A DNA stretch of 33,250 bases from Arthrobacter sp. P2b (GTDB lineage Bacteria > Actinomycetota > Actinomycetes > Actinomycetales > Micrococcaceae). The stretch spans positions 1 through 33,250 of the forward strand of contig NZ_FVZL01000026.1 of assembly GCF_900168295.1 (NCBI RefSeq), in the 5' to 3' direction. How positions within the stretch are numbered: the first letter of the stretch is position 1; each line of letters begins with the position of its first letter. Shown here one piece after another: positions 1 through 7,090 of the stretch. The translations under genes and the position numbers were made by a program. A model generated the notes under the pieces. That model saw only the letters and a list, made by a program, of their open reading frames with translations, searched no databases and was not told the DNA's origin.

Positions 1-145
1 CAGGGGCGGCAGGCCCGGCAAATTCAACCAATCCATAAAAACAAATCGGTATCAACAAACTTGGCACACTATTGAGTTCTCAAACAACAGACACACCCGG
101 CACCACCACAACCCCATTCAAGGCCGCGGCTCGCTCCGGAGCAAC
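1..145 (-). ncRNA. 5' leader of a ribosomal RNA operon (16S gene lies off the left edge)
   Basis: Read on the minus strand, about positions 100 down to 72 contain TTGTTTGAGAACTC followed by AATAGTGTGCC, the boxA-like antitermination sequence that precedes actinobacterial 16S genes. An AT-rich stretch typical of Arthrobacter rrn leaders follows down to position 1. The 16S gene itself is not in the window. The 16S-23S spacer carries a similar box, but no 16S sequence lies upstream here and a protein gene begins at 475, so a 16S leader is the better reading. The exact transcript start is inferred. Confidence 0.7.
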
Positions 146-151
146 TTTCCA

Positions 152-180
152 AACTTACCCGATCCCCGGAAGCTTTGCAA
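152..180 (-). promoter_or_regulatory. Probable rrn promoter, leader-proximal (TTGCAA-17-TAAGTT)
   Basis: On the minus strand, TTGCAA (180-175) and TAAGTT (157-152) are separated by exactly 17 nt. They lie about 55-80 nt upstream of the boxA-like sequence. The fit to sigma-70-type hexamers and the position suggest the proximal rrn promoter. Confidence 0.5.
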
Positions 181-317
181 ACCAGCGTTTCCGCGATTCC
201 CAGCTCCCACAAACCAGCCCCACCCAAAACCGGCACGCTCAAAAGCGAACCATTTTCAGGCCGTTCATCAAGGGGATTGGCCGCTATCTTTCCGCATCAG
301 CGGCGGCGACTCAGAAA

Positions 318-346
318 ACAATACACGCCCCACAACCCCACCGCAA
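318..346 (-). promoter_or_regulatory. Probable rrn promoter, distal (TTGCGG-17-TATTGT)
   Basis: On the minus strand, TTGCGG (346-341) and TATTGT (323-318) are separated by 17 nt, 137 nt between the two -10 ends upstream of the proximal candidate. Tandem promoters are usual for rRNA operons. The rest of 181-430 holds no convincing gene. Confidence 0.4.
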
Positions 347-474
347 ATCGCAGCCCCGGGAGCTTGAAACCCGCGGAATGACGGGGCGGGACGGCCCGCA
401 GGCCCACCCTGGCAGCCACCCGCCGTCGTAATTAACCTTTGTGTGCTGCAGCACAGCATGCGGGCCTGCCGCGC

Positions 475-741
475 CTACTCCCCCAGCCCGGGATGCACGG
501 GTACGAAATCGATCCTGTTGCCCGAGGCTTTCCGGGCGGCCGGCGTCCGGTCGTAGCCCTTTGCGTCGAGGTTGTTCCCCGCACGGAATTCCGCGAGCGC
601 GGCGTCGTAGGCGTTGTTGAGGGTGCGGCCGGAGAACTCACCGGCGCTGCCATCGGTGAACTCGATCCTGATGCGGACGCTGGCGGGATAGTGCCGGCTC
701 ATGCGGATGAAGCCGTCCGCGTCCTGCTTGAGAGTGATCAA
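475..741 (-). CDS. Small hypothetical protein, 88 aa
   Basis: I do not recognise a family. The protein starts at a TTG (741) with a modest AGGA four bases upstream. An in-frame stop lies a short way upstream, and there is no in-frame ATG before the one at residue 14. It is mixed in composition, with a beta-rich middle (VRIRIEFTDGSAGEFSG), a segment NNAYDAALAEFRAGNN and a charged C-terminal part. There is no signal peptide or membrane segment, so it is probably cytoplasmic. The natural residue mix, unlike the Arg/Pro/Ala-rich antisense shadows nearby, is the main reason to accept it. It lies between the rrn promoter region and the divergent marR gene. The start codon is uncertain and residue 14 is an alternative. 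Confidence 0.5.
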   Translation of the reverse strand: MITLKQDADGFIRMSRHYPASVRIRIEFTDGSAGEFSGRTLNNAYDAALAEFRAGNNLDAKGYDRTPAARKASGNRIDFVPVHPGLGE

Positions 742-801
742 GGGGTCCTGCTTTCGTTCGGGGCTTCCAGTGTCGCGTACATCGCATTACCCCGGAACCG
801 G

Positions 802-830
802 TTGCCGACCCGCCACCGCGGGAGCATAAT
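802..830 (+). promoter_or_regulatory. Promoter of the marR-MFS operon (TTGCCG-17-CATAAT)
   Basis: TTGCCG at 802-807 and CATAAT at 825-830 are separated by exactly 17 nt. Transcription would begin near 837, giving a leader of about 50 nt that includes the ribosome site AGGAGG (870-875) before the ATG at 889. The predicted start falls inside the operator repeats at 833-858. Confidence 0.55.
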
Positions 831-832
831 CG

Positions 833-858
833 TTAGCGGAACTAATTAGCAGTGCTAA
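833..858 (+). promoter_or_regulatory. Tandem 13-bp palindromes, probable MarR operator
   Basis: Two abutting 13-mers, TTAGCGGAACTAA (833-845) and TTAGCAGTGCTAA (846-858), share 10 of 13 positions. The second is a perfect inverted repeat (TTAGCA-G-TGCTAA). They sit just after the CATAAT -10 box and before marR, so bound repressor would block initiation. This type of site is typical for autoregulated MarR proteins. Binding itself is inferred. Confidence 0.65.
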
Positions 859-888
859 GTATTATCGCCAGGAGGCGCACCCGCACCC

Positions 889-1347
889 ATGACCGCCACC
901 ACAACGAAGAATCCTCCAGCAGAACCCGTCACGCCGGACACCCTGGCCATCGACCTCCGCACCGCCGTGATGCGCACATCCCGCCGGCTCCGCGTTGAGG
1001 CAACAGGTGAAGTTATCACCCCCGGCCAATACACAGTGCTGGCCGTCCTGAACAGCGACGGTCCCAGGACCCTGCGCGCACTTGCCGAAAGCGAGCACGT
1101 GCAGGCCCCGTCCATGACCCGCATCGTCAACGCCCTCGCCGACCAGGGCTTTGTCACCCGGTCCGCTCATCCGGCCGACGGCCGCCAGGTCCAGGTGGAT
1201 ATCACTGCCGCCGGCAAGGACGTCCTGGCCGAAGCCCGCAGCCAGCGGACCGCCTGGCTGGCCCAGCGCGTGGCACGCCTCAGCGAGGAAGACCGGGCCA
1301 TCCTCAGCCGCGCCGCGCACATCATGCAGGAGATGAGCGGCCGATGA
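889..1347 (+). CDS. MarR-family transcriptional regulator
   Basis: This is a 152 aa winged-helix regulator, the usual MarR length. Residues 20-45 form the N-terminal dimerisation helix. VITPGQYTVLAVL through PSMTRIVNALADQGFVTRS gives the helix-turn-helix, and HPADGRQVQVDITAAG is the beta wing with the conserved D-x-R. The C-terminal helices complete the dimer interface. A strong AGGAGG lies 13 nt before the ATG. The stop codon overlaps the start of the downstream exporter in an ATGA, so the two genes are translationally coupled. The tandem palindromes upstream suggest autorepression relieved by a small ligand, with the exporter as the regulated cargo. The ligand cannot be told from sequence. 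Confidence 0.9.
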   Translation: MTATTTKNPPAEPVTPDTLAIDLRTAVMRTSRRLRVEATGEVITPGQYTVLAVLNSDGPRTLRALAESEHVQAPSMTRIVNALADQGFVTRSAHPADGRQVQVDITAAGKDVLAEARSQRTAWLAQRVARLSEEDRAILSRAAHIMQEMSGR

Positions 1348-2603
1348 GCGCCATGTTCCGCGCCCTCGAAAACCGCAACTACCGGATCTGGGCCGGCGGC
1401 GCACTGGTGTCCAACATTGGCACCTGGATGCAGCGGATCGCCCAGGACTGGCTGGTCCTGACCGTCCTCACCAACCACGACGGTGCCGCCGTCGGCATCA
1501 CCACCGGCCTGCAGTTCCTGCCCATGCTGCTGCTTGGCCCCTACGGCGGCGTGCTGGCCGACCGTTACCGCAAACGCATCATCCTGCTCTGGACCCAGCT
1601 GGCCATGGGTCTGACCGGGCTTGCCATCGGGCTCCTGGTAGTCACCGGCACCGCCGAGCTGTGGCACGCCTACCTGGCCGCCCTCTGCCTGGGCATCGCC
1701 AGCGCCATCGACGCCCCGGCGCGGCAGGCCTTCGTCTCCGAACTGGTGGGACAGGACAACATCTCCAACGCCGTCGCACTGAACTCCGCGTCCTTCAACA
1801 CCGCCCGGCTCACCGGCCCTGCCGTCGCCGGCGTCCTCATCGCCTGGGTGGGCACCGGCCCGGTCTTCCTGCTCAACGCGGCCAGCTACGCCGCCGTCAT
1901 CATCTCGCTGTTCCTTATCCGGACCTCCGAACTGGCTCCCGCCGCCCAGGCCGGGCGCGGCAAACACCAGGTGGCCGAGGGCATCAACTACGTGCGGGGC
2001 CGCCCCGACCTGATGCTGATCATGGTCCTGGTGGGCATCCTCGGCGCGTTCGGCATGAACTTCCCCATCACCAACGCGCTGATGGCCACCACGGAATTCG
2101 GCGTCGGGGCTGGCGAGTTCGGCCTCCTCGGTTCCATCATGGCCGTCGGCACCCTGGCCGGCGCCCTCCTCGCGGCGCGGCGGGCGGGCCCGCGGCTGCG
2201 GTTCCTCCTGGGCGGCGCGCTGGGCCTCGGTGCCTTCACGGTGCTGGGCAGCGTCTCCCCGTCGTTCTGGCTCTACGCCGCCGTGCTGATCCCGGTGGGC
2301 CTGGCGTCCATCACGTTCCTCAACAGCTGCAACACCAGCATCCAGCTCTCGGTGGAACCGCAGTTCCGCGGCCGCGTGCTGGCCCTGTACCTGGCCATCC
2401 TGCAGGGCGGAACCGCCGTGGGTGCGCCCCTGATGGGCTGGATCGGCAGTGAGTTCGGGGCGCGCTGGGCCGTAGCGTTCGGCGGCATCGTGGTCCTGCT
2501 CACCGGGCTGGCCGCCGTCATCGTGGTCAGCCGGCGGAGCCGGCTGACCTTCCGCGGCGCCCTCCGGGTCGCGTTCAAGGGGAAGCGCGAGCCCGCCGTC
2601 TAA
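1344..2603 (+). CDS. MFS exporter, EntS/MFS_3-like
   Basis: This is a 419 aa major facilitator with about 12 predicted membrane segments. The N-terminal NYRIWAGGALVSNIGTWMQRIAQDWLVL is the hallmark of the MFS_3/enterobactin-exporter branch (EntS-like). GGVLADRYRKRIIL is the conserved cytoplasmic loop 2-3 motif A. A second half with a weaker equivalent (FRGRVLALYLAI) follows. The start overlaps the marR stop by 4 nt, making a two-gene operon. The likely role is proton-driven efflux of a siderophore, drug or other small toxic molecule sensed by the MarR protein. The C-terminus is basic and cytoplasmic. The substrate is unknown. Confidence 0.85.
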   Translation: MSAMFRALENRNYRIWAGGALVSNIGTWMQRIAQDWLVLTVLTNHDGAAVGITTGLQFLPMLLLGPYGGVLADRYRKRIILLWTQLAMGLTGLAIGLLVVTGTAELWHAYLAALCLGIASAIDAPARQAFVSELVGQDNISNAVALNSASFNTARLTGPAVAGVLIAWVGTGPVFLLNAASYAAVIISLFLIRTSELAPAAQAGRGKHQVAEGINYVRGRPDLMLIMVLVGILGAFGMNFPITNALMATTEFGVGAGEFGLLGSIMAVGTLAGALLAARRAGPRLRFLLGGALGLGAFTVLGSVSPSFWLYAAVLIPVGLASITFLNSCNTSIQLSVEPQFRGRVLALYLAILQGGTAVGAPLMGWIGSEFGARWAVAFGGIVVLLTGLAAVIVVSRRSRLTFRGALRVAFKGKREPAV

Positions 2604-2625
2604 GGCCCGCCATCCAAGGAACGTA

Positions 2626-2699
2626 CGACGACGGCGGCCGGACGTCCGCCCTCTCGGCACCTTAGGCGGGGCTTGCTCCGAGTGGCGCGTGCCGCCGTC
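2626..2699. terminator. Possible intergenic stem between convergent genes
   Basis: A 9-bp perfect inverted repeat (CGACGGCGG near 2630 and CCGCCGTCG near 2693) encloses about 50 nt, within which CGGACGTCCG is a 10-nt palindrome. It lies between the convergent MFS and DUF1801 genes. No T-tract is present, so the terminator role is weakly supported. Confidence 0.25.
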
Positions 2700-2708
2700 G
2701 AACGTTAA

Positions 2709-3053
2709 CTACTTCCTGATCTCCGCCGTCCGCAGCCGGACGATTTCCTCAACGACGTCGTCCGGCAAGGGGTGGGCGGCCGTGAAGCGGATGGTTCCCT
2801 TGGACAGGGAGAAGCCCTCGAGCCGGTGTGCAACCGCCTCCACGACGGCGGGCGAGAACGGGAAGATCGAGAGGTGCTTGGCGGCGGCAACCACTCCCAC
2901 CAGGGGCTTTCCGTCCAGCTTCAGGGCGGGCATGCCGTAACTCATCCCCTCCGTAGTGTCCGGAGCCACCGCCCGGGCGATGCCCACCACGTGCTGCAGG
3001 CAGCCGCGGCCCGGCTCGGGCAGGTCGGCCAGCGAATCGTCAACGACGCCCAC
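2709..3053 (-). CDS. DUF1801 domain protein (YdhG-like)
   Basis: This is a 114 aa protein of the DUF1801/YdhG family, whose members adopt a small frataxin-like fold. Family marks are visible: GVVDDSLADL at the N-terminus, APDTTEGMSYGMPALKLDGKPLVGV, HLSIFPFSPAVVEAV, GFSLSKGTIRF and HPLPDDVVEEIVRLR. The GTG at 3053 is chosen because the family begins M-G-x-V-D-D. The longer upstream frame runs through the SRPBCC gene and is not family-like. The start lies 8 nt after the SRPBCC stop with only a weak ribosome site, suggesting translational coupling. The biochemical function of the family is not established. Pairing with an AHSA1/SRPBCC gene is common. Confidence 0.8.
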   Translation of the reverse strand: MGVVDDSLADLPEPGRGCLQHVVGIARAVAPDTTEGMSYGMPALKLDGKPLVGVVAAAKHLSIFPFSPAVVEAVAHRLEGFSLSKGTIRFTAAHPLPDDVVEEIVRLRTAEIRK

Positions 3054-3061
3054 GGCCAGGC

Positions 3062-3529
3062 TCAGCTCTTTTTGGCGGCCACTGCGGAGGCCAGGGATTT
3101 GAGCCCGCGTTCGAAGTCCGAGCCCACCAGCTTGTCCATGTTCATGAAGAGGGCGAACAGCTTGGCCGCACCCTTGTTCTCGCCGGTCATCCGCCACGTG
3201 ACTTCCGTGCCGCCCGGCGCCGGAGTAAAGGCGAACGACGTGGGGTTCAGCGCTTTGAAGGGTTTGGTGAACTGCAGCCGGACCTTGACCTCGCGTGCCG
3301 GCACGGACTCCACGATCTCCATGGTTCCGCTTCCGGCCTTCCGGTTGCCGCTCCACTCATAGCCCGCCCCCACGCCCGCATCGGCGCCGAAGTAGCGCCG
3401 GCTCATGCCGGGGTCCACGTTCTCCCAGGGGGACCAGGCCGTCCACTCGTGGAAGCTATTGACCAGCGGAAAAATCTCTTCGGCAGAGGCAGGAATGACC
3501 GCGCTGCGGCGGACTTCATAAGTGGACAT
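3062..3529 (-). CDS. SRPBCC (START-like) domain protein
   Basis: This 155 aa protein has a single helix-grip SRPBCC/polyketide cyclase-like domain. It opens with the usual strand YEVRRSAVIPASAEEIFPLVNSFHEWTAWSPW, then GAGYEWSGNRKAGSGTMEIVE, FAFTPAPGGTEVTWRMTGE, and a long C-terminal helix DFERGLKSLASAVAA that closes the ligand cavity. It is soluble, without signal peptide. TAAGCT lies 6 nt before the ATG, which fits a leaderless mRNA. The downstream DUF1801 gene is 8 nt away and probably co-transcribed. The ligand is unknown. These proteins often bind hydrophobic small molecules, but that is family knowledge only. Confidence 0.85.
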   Translation of the reverse strand: MSTYEVRRSAVIPASAEEIFPLVNSFHEWTAWSPWENVDPGMSRRYFGADAGVGAGYEWSGNRKAGSGTMEIVESVPAREVKVRLQFTKPFKALNPTSFAFTPAPGGTEVTWRMTGENKGAAKLFALFMNMDKLVGSDFERGLKSLASAVAAKKS

Positions 3530-3585
3530 GGCCCCAGCTTAGGAGCCGGGGCCACCCCTGAACAGGCAACGCGGGGTCAGTTTTA

Positions 3586-3610
3586 GCCCAAAAATGCTCA
3601 ATTATTGGGC
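3586..3610. promoter_or_regulatory. Inverted repeat GCCCAA-N13-TTGGGC
   Basis: Perfect 6-nt arms (3586-3591 and 3605-3610) flank an AT-rich 13-nt centre, about 57-80 nt upstream of the SRPBCC start. The AT-rich patch in a GC-rich intergene suggests an operator or part of the promoter region. It could also end the dehydrogenase transcript. Confidence 0.3.
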
Positions 3611-3702
3611 AAGGAACGGGCCTCCCCGCCCGCACCCTAGCCTCGCAAGCTCGGCCAGGGAACCCTGCGGGCGTGGGCCCAGGTTGCAGTAAGCCGCAGA
3701 AG

Positions 3703-4635
3703 CTAGGCCCGGGACGAATCCCCGAGCACCACGTTCACCGGCTCCTTGCCCTCAAGCAGCAGCCCGATCTGTTTCCGGATAAGCCGGACCATCCGCGGGA
3801 ACATGGCGGAGCTGGCGCCGCCCACGTGCGGGGTGACCAACACTCCGGGGGTGGTCCACAGCGGGTGGCTGGCCGGCAGCGGCTCCGGGTCCGTGACGTC
3901 CAGGGCTGCACGGAGCCGGCCGGTGGAGGTCTCGGCCAGCAGTGCCTCGGTGTCAGCCACCGGTCCGCGGGCCACGTTCACCAGCAGGGCGCCGTCCGGC
4001 ATTGCGGCCAGGAACTTCGCGTCCACCAGCTGCTGGGTCTCTTCGGTCAAGGGAACGCTGACCACCACAATCTCGTGGAGCGGCAGCTGCTCGTACAGCG
4101 CATCGATCCCGTGAATCGTCCCGTTGGAGTCTTCGCGCTCCCGGCTGGCCATCCGCGTCACCTCGGCTTCGAAGGGCAGCAGCCGTGCCTCGATGGCCTT
4201 GCCCACTCCCCCGTATCCCACGAGCAGCACGCGCCGGTCGGCCAGGCTGGGCCGCTGGGTGTTGTCCCACGTTCCGCTGGCCTGGTTCCGGACGAAGTCC
4301 GGGATTCCCCGCTGGCTGGCGATCATCATGCCCAACGCAAGCTCCGCCGTCGATGTCTCGTGGACCCCCGCCGCGTTGGCGAAAACGCAACCGTCCGGCA
4401 GGACGTCCGCGACGCCGTCGTACCCGATCGACTGGCTTTGGACCAGCCCGACGTCCACGCCCTCAAGCGCGGCCAGCGTCGCCGTCTTCCCCATATAGCC
4501 CGGAACCAGCAGGTCGAGCCGGCCCTCGGGTGCCGGCCCGGTGAGGTCCCAGAGGACAAAGTCGACGCCGTCCATGGGCTCCAGCGCGTCCAGCAGCTTT
4601 TGGTCGGGCAGACACACCCGCAGCCGGCCGGTCAC
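3703..4635 (-). CDS. D-isomer-specific 2-hydroxyacid dehydrogenase
   Basis: This is a 310 aa NAD(P)-dependent oxidoreductase that interconverts 2-oxoacids and D-2-hydroxyacids. The Rossmann motif is VLLVGYGGVGKAIEA (residues 136-150, G-x-G-x-x-G at 140-145). Catalytic residues fit the family: Arg223 in VNVARGPV, Glu251 in DVTDPEPLP and His270 in TPHVGGAS. The GTG at 4635 is chosen because homology begins at GRLRVCLPDQ. The 28 extra upstream residues are Arg/Gly-rich and unlike the family. The ribosome site is poor (GGTGGCGGC next to the GTG). It is divergent from the MFS gene at 4891 and monocistronic. The substrate cannot be fixed from sequence. It resembles actinobacterial phosphoglycerate/hydroxypyruvate-type members of about 310 aa. 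Confidence 0.88.
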   Translation of the reverse strand: MTGRLRVCLPDQKLLDALEPMDGVDFVLWDLTGPAPEGRLDLLVPGYMGKTATLAALEGVDVGLVQSQSIGYDGVADVLPDGCVFANAAGVHETSTAELALGMMIASQRGIPDFVRNQASGTWDNTQRPSLADRRVLLVGYGGVGKAIEARLLPFEAEVTRMASREREDSNGTIHGIDALYEQLPLHEIVVVSVPLTEETQQLVDAKFLAAMPDGALLVNVARGPVADTEALLAETSTGRLRAALDVTDPEPLPASHPLWTTPGVLVTPHVGGASSAMFPRMVRLIRKQIGLLLEGKEPVNVVLGDSSRA

Positions 4636-4802
4636 GCCGCCACCACAATCATGTCCTGTGCGGGTCCAAAAACGTCCATGTCGCCTTCCCTTGGTTGTGA
4701 AGCGGGGCCTTTTCGCCACCGGCAGTTACTTCCGCTACCAAACGTACTTTGTGCCCGTTGGGGGACGGTTGCCTTGCCCACTCTGCGGACGCGGGGAGGG
4801 CT

Positions 4803-4834
4803 TGTCATGTGTGTGACAGGCCCTCCGATCCTGT
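4803..4834 (+). promoter_or_regulatory. Two overlapping inverted repeats upstream of the MFS gene
   Basis: TGTCA (4803-4807) pairs with TGACA (4814-4818), and ACAGG (4816-4820) pairs with CCTGT (4830-4834). The repeats share three bases, so the two hairpins exclude each other. The first has the look of a regulator half-site pair. TAAATT at 4834-4839 could be a -10. A strong AAGGGAGGA at 4841-4849 follows but has no usable start codon at normal distance. Confidence 0.3.
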
Positions 4835-4890
4835 AAATTTAAGGGAGGAATTGTCCGGCCAGCGAGCGGCGTTCCAACTCTCCCCCTTGA

Positions 4891-6138
4891 ATGGATTCCT
4901 TTCCCATGTCTTCCGCGATTTCCGCGCCGGCGCCTGCCCGTTTCCCGTACGCCGCGATGGTTGTTTTGGCCACCATCGCCTTCACCGCCATCACCACCGA
5001 ACTCCTCCCGTCCGGGCTGCTGCCGCAGATCAGCGCCGGCCTGAACGTGTCCGAGCCGGTTGCCGGTTATCTGGCTGCCGCCTACGCAGCCGTCATTGTG
5101 GTCACGGTGGTTCCGGCTGCCCGGCTGCTCGCCCGGATCCCCCGGCATGCACTGCTGGTCAGCCTTGTCCTGACGTTCGCGGTCAGCAACGCCTGGGTGG
5201 GGCTCGCACCGGACTTCACGACGGCGATGATCGCCCGGCTGGTGGGCGGGCTGGCGCACGGGCTGCTGTGGACCACCATGGCCCCGTTCGTCACCAGGGT
5301 GGTCCCGCCGAACAAGGTGGGCAAGGCCCTGGCAATCGTGTTCAGCGGAAACAGCCTGGGCCTGGCCATCGGCGCGCCCGTGGGTACGGCACTGGGCGGG
5401 TTGCTCGGCTGGCGCGCCGCGTTCCTGGTGCTGGCCGGTTTCGGGCTGCTCCTGACGGTCCTGGCGTTTTTCCTCCTGCCGCGGGTGCAGCGCATTTCCG
5501 ACGCCGTCCGTCCGTCGCTACGCCGGGCGATCGCCGAGCCGGGCGTCAAGTCGGTGGCCATCGCCTGGCCGCTGCTGGTCCTGGCCCACTTCGCACTGTT
5601 CACCTACATCGCTCCGTTCATGCGCGAAGCGGCGCTGCCCGACTACGCCATCAGCCTCTCCCTCACCGTGCTGGGCGCCTCCGGCCTGCTGGGCATCTGG
5701 GTGGCGGGCCTCACGGTGGATTCGCATCCGCGCCGTTCGTTGCTGATCACGACGGCGGCCATCGCCCTGTCGATGTTTTTGTTGCCGCTGGCAGTGGGCA
5801 ACCTTCCGGTGGCGCTGGCGCTGATGACGGTCTGGGGTGCGGGCCTGGGCGCGATCGGCATTTACAACCAGTCCGCCATCCTGCGCGCGGGCGGGGAATA
5901 CCGGGAGGCAGCCAACGGCCTCACCGTGCTCACCATCCAGCTGGGCATCACCATCGGTGCACTGTACGGCTCGGCTGCGCTGGTGACCGGCGGGGCGCTG
6001 CTGGTCCCCGTTGCGGCTGCCTTGCCGGTTGTCGCCGCGCTGGTGATCACCCTGGCGGGCAAGAAGTACGCGTACCCGCCGGGTCCGCGGGAGCGGGTCT
6101 GGCTGGAGCCGCGGCCCGTGAAGGAGCCGGTGAACTAA
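4891..6138 (+). CDS. MFS transporter, DHA1/AraJ-like
   Basis: This is a 415 aa, 12-segment major facilitator of the DHA1 drug/sugar efflux type. TTELLPSGLLPQISAGLNVSEPVAGYLAAAYA is the characteristic first helix and loop of this branch. LARIPRHALLVSLVLTFAVSNAWVGLA gives the loop 2-3, and GNSLGLAIGAPVGTALGGLLGWRAAF is the motif C antiporter helix. An in-frame TGA directly precedes the ATG at 4891, so translation begins there or at the ATG at 4906. Neither has a ribosome site. The good AAGGGAGGA at 4841 is too distant. The gene is divergent from the dehydrogenase. A role in efflux is inferred from the family and the substrate is unknown. Confidence 0.85.
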   Translation: MDSFPMSSAISAPAPARFPYAAMVVLATIAFTAITTELLPSGLLPQISAGLNVSEPVAGYLAAAYAAVIVVTVVPAARLLARIPRHALLVSLVLTFAVSNAWVGLAPDFTTAMIARLVGGLAHGLLWTTMAPFVTRVVPPNKVGKALAIVFSGNSLGLAIGAPVGTALGGLLGWRAAFLVLAGFGLLLTVLAFFLLPRVQRISDAVRPSLRRAIAEPGVKSVAIAWPLLVLAHFALFTYIAPFMREAALPDYAISLSLTVLGASGLLGIWVAGLTVDSHPRRSLLITTAAIALSMFLLPLAVGNLPVALALMTVWGAGLGAIGIYNQSAILRAGGEYREAANGLTVLTIQLGITIGALYGSAALVTGGALLVPVAAALPVVAALVITLAGKKYAYPPGPRERVWLEPRPVKEPVN

Positions 6139-6211
6139 CCCCAGGCACAGCTCCGGGCGGAACGTCTTGACCGAAGAAGTGACAAACTAGTCAAAAGATT
6201 CTCATCAACCC

Positions 6212-6237
6212 GTAACCTTTATGACCCGAATTTCGAT
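6212..6237 (+). promoter_or_regulatory. Candidate ECF-type promoter (GTAACC-N16-CGAT)
   Basis: GTAACC at 6212-6217 and CGAT at 6234-6237 are 16 nt apart in the intergene before the secreted protein. Many ECF sigma factors use a -35 containing AAC and a short CG-containing -10 with this spacing. An ECF sigma gene lies 0.8 kb downstream, so autoregulation is plausible but inferred. A TTGACC at 6167-6172 has no good partner. Confidence 0.33.
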
Positions 6238-6303
6238 TCAGAAGGTGCGGGGGGAAAACCGCAAGTTGATCGCAATCCATAAAATTCGTCAACGGAGGAT
6301 CAA

Positions 6304-6990
6304 ATGTCTTTCTTCACATATTCCGGCAACAAGCTCGCAGCAACCGTGCTCGCCGCAGGAGCATTGGTGGTGGGCGGTACGGGTGTCGCGGCTATCGCAG
6401 AATCGCACTCCGACAGTCCTGGGGTGGTGGCCGAATCACCGTCGCCGAGCCCCACAGTCACGGAAACGGAGTCTCCGGAGCCCAGCCCCACGGCCACCGA
6501 AACCGACTCTCCGGAGCCCAGCCCCACGGCCACCGAAACAGAGTCCCCGGAACCTACTCCGACGGAAACTGAAACGGCTTCGCCGAGCCCGTCCCCCACA
6601 GAGACTGCGGAGCCGGATGAGTCTCCCACCTCTGTTCCGGTGGGACCTGACGCCACTGGCCCGGCAGCGGTGGGCCTCTGCAACGCCTACTCCAACGGCG
6701 GCCTGAACTCAACCTCCACCGCGTACGCAGCATTGGCGGAGGCTGCCGGCGGTGAGAGCGGCATCGTCTCGTACTGCGCCACTGTTTCCGCTCCGGAGGA
6801 CGAGGCGGACGGCACCGGAGAAACCCCTGAGGGCGATGCCGTCGAGGAGCCGGTGGAACAGCAGCAGGTGAAGGAGCAGCCGGCAAAGGACCAGCGCCAA
6901 GGGCCGGCAGCCGGCTCCAACGGCGCTGGAAAGCAGTCCAACAACGCAGCCAGGAACTCCGCCGCCCACCCCGGCGGCGGACAGCGGTAG
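6304..6990 (+). CDS. Secreted Pro/Thr/Ser/Glu-rich protein with C-terminal Cys-pair domain
   Basis: This 228 aa protein has a probable signal peptide or anchor at residues 9-32 (NKLAATVLAAGALVVGGTGVAA). A stalk (about 44-112) of repeated S-P-E-P-S-P-T-A-T-E-T units follows. Next comes a small domain at about 120-160 with two cysteines (Cys126 in GLCNAYSNGG, Cys158 in SYCATV) that could form a disulfide. The C-terminal tail is Gln/Lys/Asn-rich and acidic then basic. The ribosome site GGAGG is 7 nt before the ATG. It precedes an ECF sigma factor and a one-pass membrane protein. LCNAYSNGG...AEAAGGESGIVSYC resembles a short extracellular domain I recall from other actinobacterial proteins near ECF sigma genes. 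A sensing or cell-surface role is inference only. Confidence 0.8.
   Translation: MSFFTYSGNKLAATVLAAGALVVGGTGVAAIAESHSDSPGVVAESPSPSPTVTETESPEPSPTATETDSPEPSPTATETESPEPTPTETETASPSPSPTETAEPDESPTSVPVGPDATGPAAVGLCNAYSNGGLNSTSTAYAALAEAAGGESGIVSYCATVSAPEDEADGTGETPEGDAVEEPVEQQQVKEQPAKDQRQGPAAGSNGAGKQSNNAARNSAAHPGGGQR
6472..6539 (+). repeat. Perfect 32-bp tandem repeat, 36-bp period, within the stalk region
   Basis: Positions 6472-6503 and 6508-6539 are identical over 32 bases, encoding two copies of the S-P-E-P-S-P-T-A-T-E-T unit (12 codons). Related, diverged units flank it. Identity at the DNA level, including third positions, indicates a recent slippage duplication. Confidence 0.9.
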
Positions 6991-7015
6991 CCTGTCAGCA
7001 GGAACGGCATCCGGC

Positions 7016-7040
7016 GCCGGGACAAATTGCTTGTCCCGGC
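7016..7040 (+). terminator. Hairpin GCCGGGACAA-N5-TTGTCCCGGC between secreted-protein and sigma genes
   Basis: Perfect 10-bp arms with a 5-nt ATTGC loop begin 26 nt after the stop of the secreted protein and end 51 nt before the sigma factor ATG. There is no T-tract. It may reduce read-through between the two genes (partial terminator) or protect the upstream mRNA. Confidence 0.5.
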
Positions 7041-7090
7041 CCGGAGCCATCCCCACGGTGCCCGCAAGGGCATCTGCCGCAGGGGGGCGG

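Noticed and set aside
1167..2660. 497-codon open frame antisense to the MFS exporter
   Set aside because: Composition is Gly/His/Asp/Gln/Arg-rich without domain motifs. It mirrors the codon bias of the real gene on the plus strand, which has clear MFS motifs.
4749..6170. 473-codon frame overlapping the DHA1 MFS gene on the same strand
   Set aside because: Arg/Gly/His-rich with no membrane segments. The other frame encodes a complete transporter. It also has no start codon at a useful distance from the AAGGGAGGA.
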